The notes under the pieces were generated by a model. That model searched no databases. It was given only the letters and a program-made list of their open reading frames with translations, and was not told where the DNA came from. DNA of 64,000 nucleotides from NCBI RefSeq assembly GCF_040529185.1, contig NZ_CP159510.1, forward strand, positions 2,852,001-2,916,000, read 5' to 3'. This stretch comes from Sporolactobacillus sp. Y61 (GTDB lineage Bacteria; Bacillota; Bacilli; Bacillales; Sporolactobacillaceae). Position numbers and translations under genes: made by a program. Of the stretch, positions 24,678 to 35,011 are shown piece after piece; the stretch's first letter is position 1, and every line of letters begins with the position of its first letter.

Positions 24678-27307
24678 TTATTTGGCATCATACCATGTCG
24701 GACCGCAGGCGCATTCTACTTTCAGGGGTACAGTCAGTTCAATGGCATGCTCCATAATCTCAGGAACAACCTGTTTCATAGTTTCAAGCTCCTCCTCAGG
24801 AACTTCGAAAATAAGTTCGTCGTGCACCTGGAGAAGCATACGCGATTGAAGATGCAATGCTTCAAGACGCTGGTCCATATTGATCATCGCCTGCTTGATG
24901 ATGTCGGCCGCACTGCCCTGAATCGGTGTATTCATTGCGGTTCTTTCTGCAAAACTGCGCCTGTTAAAATTTCTGCTTCGGATATCAGGAAGATAGCGTC
25001 TCCGATTGAGTAATGTCGTCACATAACCATTTCTTCTTGCGCTTTCGACAATTTCTTTCATATAACGCTGAACTCCGGATAACTTTCGAGATATTTTTCA
25101 ATAAACTTTCCTGCCTGTTTCCGTGTAATGCCGATGTTCTGCGAGAGTCCATAATCACTGATCCCGTAAATAATACCGAAATTTACAGCCTTGGCATGCC
25201 GCCGCATCAGCGGTGTGACGTTCTCACGATCCACGCCGAAAACATCCATCGCTGTTTTGGTATGGATATCCAGTCCATCGATAAAGGCCTGTTTCAAATG
25301 ATCATCATCAGCAATATGTGCGAGAACACGCAGTTCTATTTGAGAATAATCCGCCGAGAACATCTGCCAGCCCTTCTCAGCCGGTAAAAAAGCTTTACGG
25401 ATCTTCCGACCTTCTTCCAGCCGGATCGGAATGTTCTGCAAATTCGGATCAGTGGAGCTGAGTCTGCCGGTCTGTGTCAGGGCCTGATTGTAACGGGTAT
25501 GAATCTTTCCCGTATCCGGGTTAATCACTTTGAGCAAGCCCTCGACATAAGTGGATTTTAATTTGACAAGCTGGCGGAAATCAAGAATCCTGTCGATAAT
25601 TTCATGCCGTCCGCGCAGTTTTTCCAGAACATCAGCGGCTGTTGAATAGCCTGTTTTTGTTTTCTTAATGGCCGGCAAACCAAGCTTTTCAAAAAGGATC
25701 TCTCCCAGCTGTTTCGGAGAATTGATATTAAACTTCAATCCGGCCATCTGATAGATGTCCTTTTCGATAACCGCCAGTGTCTGATCGAGTTCCTTCCCCA
25801 TATCTTCAAGCGTCTGTGCACTCGTTCTGACACCGGTAAATTCCATTTTTGCCAGCACACGCGCAAGAGGCATTTCGAGATCAAAAAGCAGTTTATCCTG
25901 TTTATTCTTTTTCAGTTCCTCAATTAACAGGGGTTTCAATTTCAGAAGAGCAGCAGCTTTATTCCCGAGATGACGTGCAAGCCGATCATCCTCAGGAATC
26001 TTTTGTTTCGCTCCTTTTCCATAAACTAAATCGTCCGGTTCAATATAGTTCATACCATGCTTCCGGGCAAGTCTTGTAAATCCCTGCCCAGCTTCAGCGG
26101 GATCAATCAGATAAGCGGCCAGACTGACATCAAAATCGATACCGCGCAGATCTATATTCCGCCATTTCAGAGCCACCTCAGCCTGCTTACTGTCTAAAAG
26201 CACTTTCTTTCTGCTGTCATCAGAGAGCCAGGCCCTGAACGTATCGTCTTTAAGCGCCTGGTCTGTTTTAATGAACCAGGTCCCCTGAGTATTAGAAACA
26301 GCAAAACCGATAATTGTCCCATAGTGGTAGTTTTCCTCAAGCATTTCAACGATAAGGGCACTCGGTGAGCCAAGCTGATCACGCGTAAACCGGTCGATTG
26401 GCTCCACCTGAATGGCTTCAGAGGAATCAAAAGAAGACTGTGCTTCATCGGGGGCCAATCGCTCAATAAGTGACTGGAAACCAAATTCCTTAAACAGGTC
26501 AATCATTTCCGGCGTCACTTTATGCGCATAGGTACAGGCATCCGGCGTCACCGTAACCGGCGCTTCCCGATCGATCGTAGCAATGCTCTTACTCATCTTC
26601 GCCTGTTCCTGATTATTGATCAGATTTTCTTTGAGTTTCTTCCCGGACACTTCATCAATCCGTTTATAAACTCCTTCCACCGAACCAAACTGACTCAGAA
26701 GCTTTATTGCTGTTTTTTCACCGACTCCGGGCACGCCCGGGATATTGTCGGAAGCATCTCCCATGAGACCTTTGAGATCAATGACGGCTTCCGGCCCAAT
26801 ACCATACCGTTTCATCACCCCTGCATGATCGTAATCGACCGTATCGGTAATGCCCTTTTTGATCAGCGAGACATGGATATGATTGCCGACAAGCTGCAGA
26901 TAATCCTTATCCCCGGTGACAATCCGGACCTCATAACCCTGTCCGGCCGCCTGCTTTGACAGGGTGCCGACAATATCATCCGCCTCATAATTATCCAGTT
27001 CGTAGCGTTTGATCCCCATCTTGTCCAGAAGATCATAGACAAAAGGGAACTGCTGAGAAAGCTCGGGAGGTGTTTTTTGCCGGCCGCCCTTATATGACGC
27101 ATACGTCTGATGCCTGAACGTCGTTTTCCCGGCATCGAACGCGACGAGGAGATGTGTCGGCTTCTCCTCGTCAATGACCTTCAGAAGCATCATCGTGAAT
27201 CCATATATCGCATTCGTATACATCCCCTGGGTATTACTGAGCAGGGGAAGCGCGAAGAAAGCCCGGTAAACCACATTGTTGCCGTCAATTAATACAAGTT
27301 TTTTCAT
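24678..27307 (-). CDS. polA: DNA polymerase I (frameshifted)
   Basis: Repair and Okazaki-processing polymerase. Start ATG 27307 (MKKLVLIDGNNVVYRAFFA) follows AGGAGG. 5'-nuclease domain (about 1-290; GDKDYLQL, GLMGDASDNIPGVPGVGEKTA), an exonuclease-like domain without obvious DEDD residues, as in other Bacillus PolA, and the polymerase domain (SADYSQIELRVLAHIADD, RRHAKAVNFGIIYGIS). The frame breaks at 25071-25075: after YLESYPE the protein ends early, while the expected continuation (RYMKEIVESARRNGYV) goes on to 24678 in another frame. One missing G (GGAG for GGAGG) explains it; repaired length is about 876 residues, close to the 880 of B. subtilis. Confidence 0.95.
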
Positions 27308-27389
27308 AGCCCGCCTCCTGATCATTAGAAAAACGAATGGCCTGTCTTTATCGGATATTCTCTAATCATTTTAAAGCAACATTCGTTTT

Positions 27390-29113
27390 TTATCCAATCG
27401 GAGCGGGAGCCTTTTTGAAAGATATGGTAAATGTCGTTCCCTTACCCGGTTCACTTTCGACATCGATGCGACCTTCGTGGGCTTCGACCAGATGCTTGAC
27501 AATAGCGAGTCCAAGTCCTGTGCCACCGGAGTCACGGCTTCTCGCTTTATCAATGCGGTAAAACCTTTCGAAAATTCGCGGAATCTGATCCTTAGTCATT
27601 CCCATTCCGGTATCCGCGATCATAAACTTTGCATAATGAGACGACTCAGTAATCGAAAGGGTAATACTGCCGTTCTCCGGGTATAAGCAATGGCGTTATT
27701 AATCAGATTGATCATAATCTGACGGATGCGGTAAGGATCTCCCAGTGACCATCCTTCCGGCCCCGCTTTACGGATCAGTTTCAATTGCTTCTTTTCAGCC
27801 TTTTCATGGAACATCAGAAGAACGGCATCCATCACCTGTGAAAGAGAGACCGTCTGCCAGTCAATAACAAAATGTGCACGTTCTATTTTTGACAGTTCCA
27901 GAAGATCATTGACCAGACTCTGCAGCCGGTGCCCCTCCTGCAAAATGATATTAAGGAATTGCTCTTCCATCTGTTTATCATCTTTTGCCCCGTCAAGCAG
28001 CGTTTCAGCGAAACCAATTAAAGACGTGATCGGCGTTTTCAGTTCGTGGGAGACATTGGCCACAAAGTCACGACGCATATTTTCCAGTTTTTTAATCCCG
28101 GTGATATCATGGAATACCACAACAATCCCGCGAACATGATGATGTTTATCCAGAATGGGCGCACAGGACACATCAAAATGTTTCCGCTCGATATGTATGG
28201 CGAGCTGCAGTTGCTTCGTTAACCGTTTTTTTCTCTTAAACACCTGCTGAATTAAGGCGTTCACTTCCGGATATGGAATGACTTCCTGATAATCAGCGAG
28301 CTCCCAGTGACCGGCACTGGTCCTGAAGTCTTCCTTAAACGTCCGATTGATATATTCGATTCTGCCGTTGCCATCAATAAAGATCAGGCCATTACCAATA
28401 TTTTCAACGAGCGTCTCCATACTGTCCCGCTGACTTCTATAGGTGCGACTCATCTCGTGCAGGGCATCCGACAATTTGTTCAGAGCAAGATTAAGTCGAA
28501 GCACACTGTCATGCTTTTCACTGTTGGAGGCAATCATGTTGTAATGGCCGTTCAGAATGTTTTCCGCCATACGCGAAGCGAACCGGACAGGAACTTTATA
28601 TGATCGAACGAGATAATCGCGATAAACCAGCAGTCCCGTACCTAATAAAAAGAACGACAAATAGAGCAGACCGAGGCCGAGGATTTCTGTTTTTGGAGCT
28701 TGCATCCACAGATAACCGACCACCCTCTGATCTGCTCTGACTGGTGTTATGTAATGAGCATGTTCATTTTTCACATGAAACGAGGGCTTCTTAACCTGAG
28801 AAATATGGATGGGGCGCGAAGCATTCTGACTGGTTGCGAAAAGCTGCTCACCTCTGGGGTTATATAAAGTAATCTGTACATTCTCTTTCTGCGCGTAATC
28901 CTTCAGTCCCTCTTGAACCGGCGACAGATCAAGCTGATTTCCCCGTACCAGAACGGACTCAATCCAGGTCGCACGGTCCAGCATGATGGTTCGATCCTGC
29001 TGTGCGCAGGCCACCTTAATGACCTGATCTGAAACGTAGATAATAAAAAGGAGGCTGAAAAGGACATATCCCCAGCGAATCCACAGTCTGACATCAACCC
29101 TTTGGCTCCTCAA
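27390..29113 (-). CDS. phoR: Phosphate sensor histidine kinase PhoR (frameshifted)
   Basis: Membrane kinase for phosphate limitation, partner of PhoP. Two membrane helices (about 12-32 and 148-166) flank an extracytoplasmic PAS-like domain; then HAMP-like and PAS regions, the H-box [16 protein letters not shown], and the N-box [13 protein letters not shown]. At 27677-27681 a run reads CCGGG where CCGGGG is needed; the frame then ends at 27620, while the G1 and G2 boxes ([16 protein letters not shown]) continue in the other frame to 27390. Repaired length is about 574 residues. The start is uncertain: TTG 29113 overlaps phoP by 20 nt but has no clear ribosome site. Confidence 0.92.
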
Positions 29114-29789
29114 GTTTATAACCTAACCCCCGAACCGTCTTAATATAAAGCGGCTTGCGCGTGACATCTTCAATTTTGTCTCTGAGATGGCTGACGTGAA
29201 CGTCAACAATACGCGTGTCGCCCGCAAAATCATAATTCCATACAGCGTTTAACAGCTGCTCACGCGTCAGGACCCGACCTTTGTGCTTCATCATATAGAC
29301 AAGCAACTCAAACTCTTTCGGTGTCAGCATCATTTCTTTTTCTTTAAATGTGGCTTCAAATTTATTTGGATAAACTTTCAGTTCACCGGCCACAAGCACT
29401 TCGCTTTGTTCCGGGCTGCCTAATTCTGTCCGTCGAAAAATGGCTTTTACGCGGGCAATAACTTCTCTTGGGCTGAATGGTTTGGTCATATAATCATCCG
29501 CTCCCAGTTCAAGCCCCAGTATTTTATCCAGTTCATCATCACGTGCCGTCAGCATAATAATAGGGATCATGATAAACTCCTGACGAAGCTTCTTGCAGAT
29601 GTCCATCCCGTCCATCTCCGGGAGCATCAGATCCAGTATGATTAGATCCGGATGCCGTTCTTTAACGACAGGCAGGACTTCAGATCCCTTATAAGCTGGA
29701 ATGACTTCATATCCGGCTTTTTTCAAATTGAACGAAAGTAAAGTAACGATTGAAGGTTCATCATCCACTACAAGAATTTTTTTAGCCAT
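29094..29789 (-). CDS. phoP: Response regulator PhoP
   Basis: OmpR-family activator/repressor of the Pho regulon. Receiver domain with DD at 9-10, phosphoacceptor Asp53 (LIILDLMLPEMDG) and Lys of TKPFSP; winged-helix domain from about 133 ([50 protein letters not shown]). 231 residues from ATG 29789, preceded by GGAGG; the upstream extension of the frame has no homology. Directly follows pstB, and the Pho-box array ahead of pstS suggests that this protein controls the neighbouring pst operon. Confidence 0.97.
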   Translation of the reverse strand: MAKKILVVDDEPSIVTLLSFNLKKAGYEVIPAYKGSEVLPVVKERHPDLIILDLMLPEMDGMDICKKLRQEFIMIPIIMLTARDDELDKILGLELGADDYMTKPFSPREVIARVKAIFRRTELGSPEQSEVLVAGELKVYPNKFEATFKEKEMMLTPKEFELLVYMMKHKGRVLTREQLLNAVWNYDFAGDTRIVDVHVSHLRDKIEDVTRKPLYIKTVRGLGYKLEEPKG

Positions 29790-29893
29790 GTCGGACCACC
29801 TCCAGCGTTGATTCTCTCTTTCCATTCTTACATTTTCCAGCTTAAAAATGAAGCCTTTCGCATGTAATGAAATTAGAAGGGAGGCGTTCCGTA

Positions 29894-30709
29894 TCAGCCA
29901 AAACGTCCCGAAATGTAATCAGCCGTACTCTTTTTCTCCGGATGAGTAAACAGGTCCTTCGTCAATCCAAATTCCACAAGTTCACCCTGGTAGAAGAAGG
30001 AGGTGTAATCAGCAATTCTTGCTGCCTGCTGCATATTATGTGTCACAATAACAATGGTATAATCTTTTTTCAACTGACTCAGTAATTCTTCAATTTTCGA
30101 CGTTGATACTGGGTCCAATGCTGAAGTAGGCTCATCAAGAAGCAGTACCTTCGGTCTCAGTGCCAGTGCGCGCGCGATGCACAGCCGCTGCTGCTGTCCG
30201 CCGGAAAGTCCGGTTGCTGATCTATCCAGACGGTCCTTTACTTCTTCCCAGAGACCGACTTCTTTCAGGCACTGTTCCGTCACATCTTTAAGCTTTTTCC
30301 TGTTTCGAACCCCGGCGAATTTTAAGGGCAACTGGATATTTTCGCTGATCGATTTCTGAAACGGGTTAGGCTGCTGAAATACCATACCGATCTCTTTACG
30401 TAACTGGACAACATCAACTTTTTTATCCAGTATATTGACGCCCTGATACAGGATGTTTCCTTCGCATCTGGCGATCGGAATCAGATCATTCATTCGGTTG
30501 ATTGTACGGATAAAGGTCGATTTACCACAGCCGGAAGGACCGATTAATGCCGTAATGGCATTTTCATGGATCGGCATGGTGACATCTTTAACTGCGTGAT
30601 TATCACCGTAATAAATATTTACGTTTTCACAATTAATCTGAATGGGTGTTTTCACAATATTATTGTTCATAAAGTTAGCAATTTTATTGTCTAATTGAAT
30701 CATCATCAT
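29894..30709 (-). CDS. pstB: Phosphate ABC transporter ATP-binding protein PstB
   Basis: ATPase of the high-affinity phosphate importer PstSCAB. 271 residues; Walker A IGPSGCGKST, Q-loop VFQQPNPF, signature LSGGQQQR, Walker B VLLLDEPTSALDP and H-loop VTHNMQQ; also the PstB-typical TFIRTINRMNDLIP and C-terminal ADYISGRFG. Three ATG codons in a row start the frame after AGGAGG, so the exact first residue is open. Last pst gene, 12 nt after pstA, followed by phoP after about 100 nt without a clear terminator. Confidence 0.97.
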   Translation of the reverse strand: MMMIQLDNKIANFMNNNIVKTPIQINCENVNIYYGDNHAVKDVTMPIHENAITALIGPSGCGKSTFIRTINRMNDLIPIARCEGNILYQGVNILDKKVDVVQLRKEIGMVFQQPNPFQKSISENIQLPLKFAGVRNRKKLKDVTEQCLKEVGLWEEVKDRLDRSATGLSGGQQQRLCIARALALRPKVLLLDEPTSALDPVSTSKIEELLSQLKKDYTIVIVTHNMQQAARIADYTSFFYQGELVEFGLTKDLFTHPEKKSTADYISGRFG

Positions 30710-30721
30710 CCGCTCCTCCTT

Positions 30722-31606
30722 TTATTTCCCTGATAATTTTGTATTAATCACTTTTCCCAGCCCGCGGGCAAGCAGGTTAAATAGCAGAACACAGATCACG
30801 AGAACGGCTGCCGAACCATTTGCAACTTTGTCTATGTCCGGAATAATTCCCGAGGTATTCACTGCCCAGATATGCACGGACAGTGTTTCCGCAGAGCGGA
30901 AAATATTCAGCGGTGAATTCGGAGCCGCCGGATTCCAGTTTGTAAAATCGAGGTCCGGTGTTGAAAGTCCTGCTGTAAACAGCAGGGCAGCAGACTCCCC
31001 GAAAACCCTGCCCGCAGAAAGGATAATCCCTGTCAGGATGCTGGGGAAAGCTGCGGGAAGAAGGATTGTCTTTATTGTATGCCAGTGGGTCAGGCCCAGT
31101 GCAAGGCCGCCTTCTTTCTGATGTCTGGAAATAGAACTGAACCCATCCTCAGTCACCCGCACAATGACCGGCAGGTTGAATACCGTTAAAGCAAGTGCCC
31201 CGGAAAGCACCGAATATCTGAAGCCAAAATAATTCACGAAGAGGAGCATGCCGAACATACCGACAACAATCGAGGGCAAAGAGGCAAGGACTTCAACACA
31301 GGATCTGATGAATGAGGTCAGTTTTCCCGGCCTGGCGTACTCGGCAAGGTAAATACCTCCGGCAACTCCTATAGGGACAGTCAGGATCATGGTAATAATC
31401 AGAACATAAAATGAATTCCACAGTTGATCTTTAATGCCCCCTCCGGCAAGAAACGGGCTTGATTCGCTGGTAAGAAAATCCCAGGAAATACTTGTCAGTC
31501 CACGGAAAAGGATGTAACCAAGCAATGCGGCAAGAATACCGGCCATTGTCAGGGCACATAAAATAATAAGAGAGAGAGCAATCCGATTCGTGACTTTACT
31601 GTGCAT
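30722..31606 (-). CDS. pstA: Phosphate ABC transporter permease PstA
   Basis: Inner-membrane permease of the phosphate importer, 294 residues, six predicted membrane helices (first at about 10-32, last at about 265-285). Family features: FLAGGGIKDQLWNSFYVL, VPIGVAGGIYLAEYA, LASLPSIVVGMFG and the EAA-like loop (EGGLALGLTHWHTIKTILLPAAFPSILTG), which contacts PstB. Its ATG overlaps the pstC stop by one base, so the two permeases are translationally coupled. Confidence 0.97.
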   Translation of the reverse strand: MHSKVTNRIALSLIILCALTMAGILAALLGYILFRGLTSISWDFLTSESSPFLAGGGIKDQLWNSFYVLIITMILTVPIGVAGGIYLAEYARPGKLTSFIRSCVEVLASLPSIVVGMFGMLLFVNYFGFRYSVLSGALALTVFNLPVIVRVTEDGFSSISRHQKEGGLALGLTHWHTIKTILLPAAFPSILTGIILSAGRVFGESAALLFTAGLSTPDLDFTNWNPAAPNSPLNIFRSAETLSVHIWAVNTSGIIPDIDKVANGSAAVLVICVLLFNLLARGLGKVINTKLSGK

Positions 31607-32562
31607 CAGTAAGCCCTCCTTTTAGACAGGAAGCGAAGAATAATAATGAAAATGTAAGAAATGATCAGGAGAATAAGGCCGAGTGACCAAAGTGCGTCGT
31701 TCGTAACACTCCCGGCTGTCGTTTCACCCATACTTGATGTAATGACTGTGGTCAGTGTTGCACCCGGATCCAGCAGTGAATGCGGGATCACCCGTGTGTT
31801 CCCGATGACCATTTGAACAGCAAGGGCCTCTCCGAACGCCCGTGACATCCCCAGAACAATCGCAGTGATCAGGCTAGATCCGGCGGCTGGGATGACAACA
31901 CGCCAGATCGTCTGCCACTTTGTCCCGCCGATGGCGTAGGAAGCTTCACGCAGAGAATCAGGTACAGCACGGATGCTGTCCGCCGAGATACTTGCGACAG
32001 TCGGCAGGATCATAATGCCGACAACAATGGCTCCGGCAAGCATATTAAAACCGGAACCACCAAAATGTTCCCGCATAAAGGGAACAACAACAGACAGACC
32101 GATTAACCCATAAACAACGGAGGGGATTCCGACAAGGATTTCAATAATCGGCTGCATGATTTTCTGTCCCCATTTTTTGGATAACTCTGCCATAAAAATG
32201 GCAGTACCTACAGCGACAGGCGTTGCGATCACAGCAGCAAGCAACGTGACGACAATGGATCCATAAATAAATGGGAAAGCACCAAATGAGCGATTTCCGG
32301 TGCGATCCGGATACCATTCTGTTCCCGTCAGAAAAGTCCATGGATTCAGATGATCCACAGCAAAAGATCGCAGACCCTGAATCGTCAGGAACAGCGTAAT
32401 GGCGACCACCGCAACGATCACCAGAAAGGCACTGCTGTAGATAAACAGCTTGCCCCTGGCCTCACTGTTATGGTCGGTAAAACTTTTCAAAATACCTCTT
32501 TGTTTCAGTAAGTTGGACCGGTTATCCTGAGAAGGATTCAGCTTCTCACTGTCCGCTCTCAT
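31606..32562 (-). CDS. pstC: Phosphate ABC transporter permease PstC
   Basis: Partner permease of PstA, 318 residues. A hydrophilic N-terminal tail of about 40 residues precedes the first helix; further helices run to the C-terminus. Family features: WTFLTGTEWYPDRTG, FPFIYGSIVVTLLAAVIATPVAVGTA, IPSVVYGLIGL and the EAA loop REASYAIGGTKWQTIWRVVIPAAGSSLITA. Located 141 nt after pstS, with a strong hairpin in that gap. Confidence 0.97.
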   Translation of the reverse strand: MRADSEKLNPSQDNRSNLLKQRGILKSFTDHNSEARGKLFIYSSAFLVIVAVVAITLFLTIQGLRSFAVDHLNPWTFLTGTEWYPDRTGNRSFGAFPFIYGSIVVTLLAAVIATPVAVGTAIFMAELSKKWGQKIMQPIIEILVGIPSVVYGLIGLSVVVPFMREHFGGSGFNMLAGAIVVGIMILPTVASISADSIRAVPDSLREASYAIGGTKWQTIWRVVIPAAGSSLITAIVLGMSRAFGEALAVQMVIGNTRVIPHSLLDPGATLTTVITSSMGETTAGSVTNDALWSLGLILLIISYIFIIILRFLSKRRAY

Positions 32563-32607
32563 AATTGCACCTCATTTTTCTATGACAAATAAGAAAGGTA
32601 TTTGATT

Positions 32608-32646
32608 GGCTGAGAGCGGGATAAAACTCAGTTATCCCGCTCAGCC
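32608..32646 (-). other. Stable intercistronic hairpin between pstS and pstC
   Basis: GGCTGAGCGGGATAA pairs with TTATCCCGCTC-CAGCC (one bulge). No T-run follows on the minus strand, so it is more likely a processing or mRNA-stabilising stem than a full terminator. Confidence 0.72.
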
Positions 32647-32703
32647 AGCCTGATAAACTTTTCTTCACCTACATTATAACGTATCGTTCATGGTCTTTCG
32701 ACA

Positions 32704-33602
32704 TTATTTATTAGATTGCTCGCCTTTTGCATCACGCTGAACCGTCATATTGGCTTCAGAAATATATCCCTGAGCCGAAACCGCCCTTGACTGAACCTCA
32801 TCGCTCATCATGTAGTCAAGGAATGCTTTTACAAGCGGCTTCGGTTCGCCTTTTGTATACATATGTTCATAAGCCCAGACTGGAAATTTACCGGCAGTGA
32901 TATTCTCTTCATTCGCTTCGACACCGTCAATGGACAGTTTAACAACTGAGTCATCGCCTTCTGTGAAGTACGACAGAGCCATATAACCGATAGCCCCGGG
33001 GTTTCAGCTACGATTTTCTTCACTGTGTTTGTTGAATCCTGAGTAATACCTTCCGCAGGTGTTTCGCCGTCAAGTGCGAACTTATCGAAGGTTGCGCGTG
33101 TACCTGAACCATCGGGACGGTTAACTAATGTGATCTTAACATTTTTACCGCCAACTTCTTTCCAGTTCTTCACTTTGCCTGTAAAGACCTTCTTCAGATC
33201 ATCCCTGGACAGATTCTTTACGCCGGCTTTCGGGTTTACGGCAGCTGTCATACCGACAACGCCTACTTTGTAATCCTTCAGTGCTGAAGCATCAACGCCC
33301 TTTTCTTCCGCAAAAAGATCTGACATGCCGATATCAAAATTCCCTGAAGTTACTTCAGTCAGCCCGGCACCGCTGCCGCCGCCCTGCACATCAATCTGTA
33401 CCCCGGGATTTTTCTCCGTAAAATCGCTTGCTGCCTGTGCGGCAAGAGGCTGAAGAGCAGTTGAACCACCAACCGTAATTTTCCCTGACAGGGATTCTGA
33501 ACTGCTGTCGGCTGAACTGCTGCCATTCCCGCAGGCTCCGAGAACAAGAATAAGCGACAGAGCAAGCATCATGCCCATACTGAGCAAACTTTTCTTTTTC
33601 AT
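32704..33602 (-). CDS. pstS: Phosphate-binding lipoprotein PstS (frameshifted)
   Basis: Extracellular phosphate-binding component of PstSCAB. Lipoprotein signal MKKKSLLSMGMMLALSLILV with lipobox LGAC (Cys about 23), then the phosphate-site segments GGSTALQP, GGGSGAGLT and RPDGSGTRATF. After VAETPG the frame is lost; the expected IGYMALSYFTEGDDSVVKL continues to 32704 in another frame. One missing C/G in the CCCCGGGG run at 32994-33001 restores a 299-residue protein of normal size. First gene of the pst operon, directly behind the Pho-box promoter. Confidence 0.94.
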
Positions 33603-33647
33603 CAGACTTTTTTCCCCCTCAAATGTACGTACCTTAGAACACTTCTT

Positions 33648-33701
33648 ATAATAAAGAGATTGTTTTAATGACGTATAAACGTCATGTAAATTTATTGTAA
33701 A
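33648..33701 (-). promoter_or_regulatory. Pho-box array and promoter of pstS
   Basis: Four hexamers on the minus strand at exactly 11-nt steps: TTTACA (33701-33696), TTTACA (33690-33685), TTTATA (33679-33674) and TTAAAA (33668-33663). This matches the known PhoP-binding pattern of TT(A/T)ACA-like repeats with 5-nt spacers. TATTAT (33653-33648) follows as the -10 element. Confidence 0.86.
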
Positions 33702-33770
33702 GACGGATTTTGTCGCTATTTTTGGAATGAATCATCGGTATTACTATGCCATCATTTCCAGGATGTAAAC

Positions 33771-33807
33771 AAAAAAACCGGTGATCCGTGTCTTACTGGA
33801 TTACCGG
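33771..33807 (-). terminator. Terminator of mdh
   Basis: CCGGTAATCC pairs with GGATCACCGG (one mismatch) around a 10-nt loop and is followed by seven T residues on the minus strand. It insulates mdh from the pst promoter. Confidence 0.87.
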
Positions 33808-33929
33808 CTGAAAGCATTCAAAGCTGATTTTTTAATTTGTGAAAAATTTTGCAGGAACAGGGATCAGAAAGCCAGGTCTCTGATGGCGCCTGTGACATGC
33901 CCGTCGGCAAGTTTTTCTGCATGTGCTGT

Positions 33930-34865
33930 TTACATGATTTGAAGAACGTTTCTTACTGAATCCGCGGAACGGTCAAGGGCTGACTTTTCATCGCTTGTCA
34001 GATCCAGTTCAATAACCTTTTCTATCCCGTTTTTACCGAGAATAACCGGAACACCCAGATATAGTCCGCTGTAGCCGTATTCGCCATCAAGAAGGGCAAT
34101 AGCCGGAAGAATTCTTCGCTGATCTTTCAGTACGGCTTCAGCCATCTGACAAAGAGCGGCAGCCGGTGCATAGTATGCACTGCCATTTCCCAGGAGTGAT
34201 ACAATTTCACCGCCGCCTTTCCGTGTCCGCTCAATAATCTGCTTTAATTTCTCTTCAGAAATTAACGTGCTGACCGGTACACCCCCGGCATGAGAATAGC
34301 GGATCAGCGGCACCATAGAGTCACCATGCCCGCCCAGAACAAAACCGGTGATATCTTTTACAGAGACATTCAATTCCTGAGCGATAAATGTTCTGAACCG
34401 GGCTGTATCCAGCACCCCGGACTGACCGATCACACGACTCCTGGGTAAACCGGATTCCCTGAACACAGTGAAGGTCATGGCATCCACTGGATTACTCAGT
34501 ACGATAATAATGCAATCCGGAGAGTAATGAACGATTTGTCGGGTGACTTCTTTCATAATCCCCGCATTAACCGAAACAAGATCTTCGCGGCTCATTCCCG
34601 GTTTTCGGGCAATGCCCGCCGTAATGATGACAAGATCCGAATCCGCTGTTCTGGCGTAATCCGATGTACCCGTGATTTTCGTATCGAATCCCTGAACCGG
34701 TGAAGATTCAAGCATATCCAGAGCCTTGCCCCTTACCGGTTTCTCCAGTTTGGGAAGATCAACAAGAACGACATTTGCAAGTTCCTTCTGGGCAAGTAAA
34801 AAGGCGGTTGTTGATCCTGTAAAACCCGCTCCAACGACTGTGACTTTTTTGCGATTAGCAGACAT
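33930..34865 (-). CDS. mdh: Malate dehydrogenase
   Basis: NAD-dependent oxidation of malate to oxaloacetate, LDH-like MDH class. 311 residues; Rossmann motif [13 protein letters not shown] (about 10-22) with an Asp (LVDLPK) selecting NAD, substrate-binding [10 protein letters not shown] (Arg-rich loop, which favours malate), NPVDAMT, and the catalytic His in [18 protein letters not shown]-like site precedes the ATG. Third gene of citZ-icd-mdh, 146 nt after icd. Confidence 0.97.
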   Translation of the reverse strand: MSANRKKVTVVGAGFTGSTTAFLLAQKELANVVLVDLPKLEKPVRGKALDMLESSPVQGFDTKITGTSDYARTADSDLVIITAGIARKPGMSREDLVSVNAGIMKEVTRQIVHYSPDCIIIVLSNPVDAMTFTVFRESGLPRSRVIGQSGVLDTARFRTFIAQELNVSVKDITGFVLGGHGDSMVPLIRYSHAGGVPVSTLISEEKLKQIIERTRKGGGEIVSLLGNGSAYYAPAAALCQMAEAVLKDQRRILPAIALLDGEYGYSGLYLGVPVILGKNGIEKVIELDLTSDEKSALDRSADSVRNVLQIM

Positions 34866-35011
34866 AACGATTCCTCCTCATCATAAAATCGAAACCAGCC
34901 CGGTCATGATGTATGCGCTGTCATTTTAGAATAAGCCGAAATCAGGCTAACCGGCATAAGTCAGTTCAGTCTGCAGGCCTATTGTCTGGATTCAGAGCAC
35001 AGATCCAGTGT

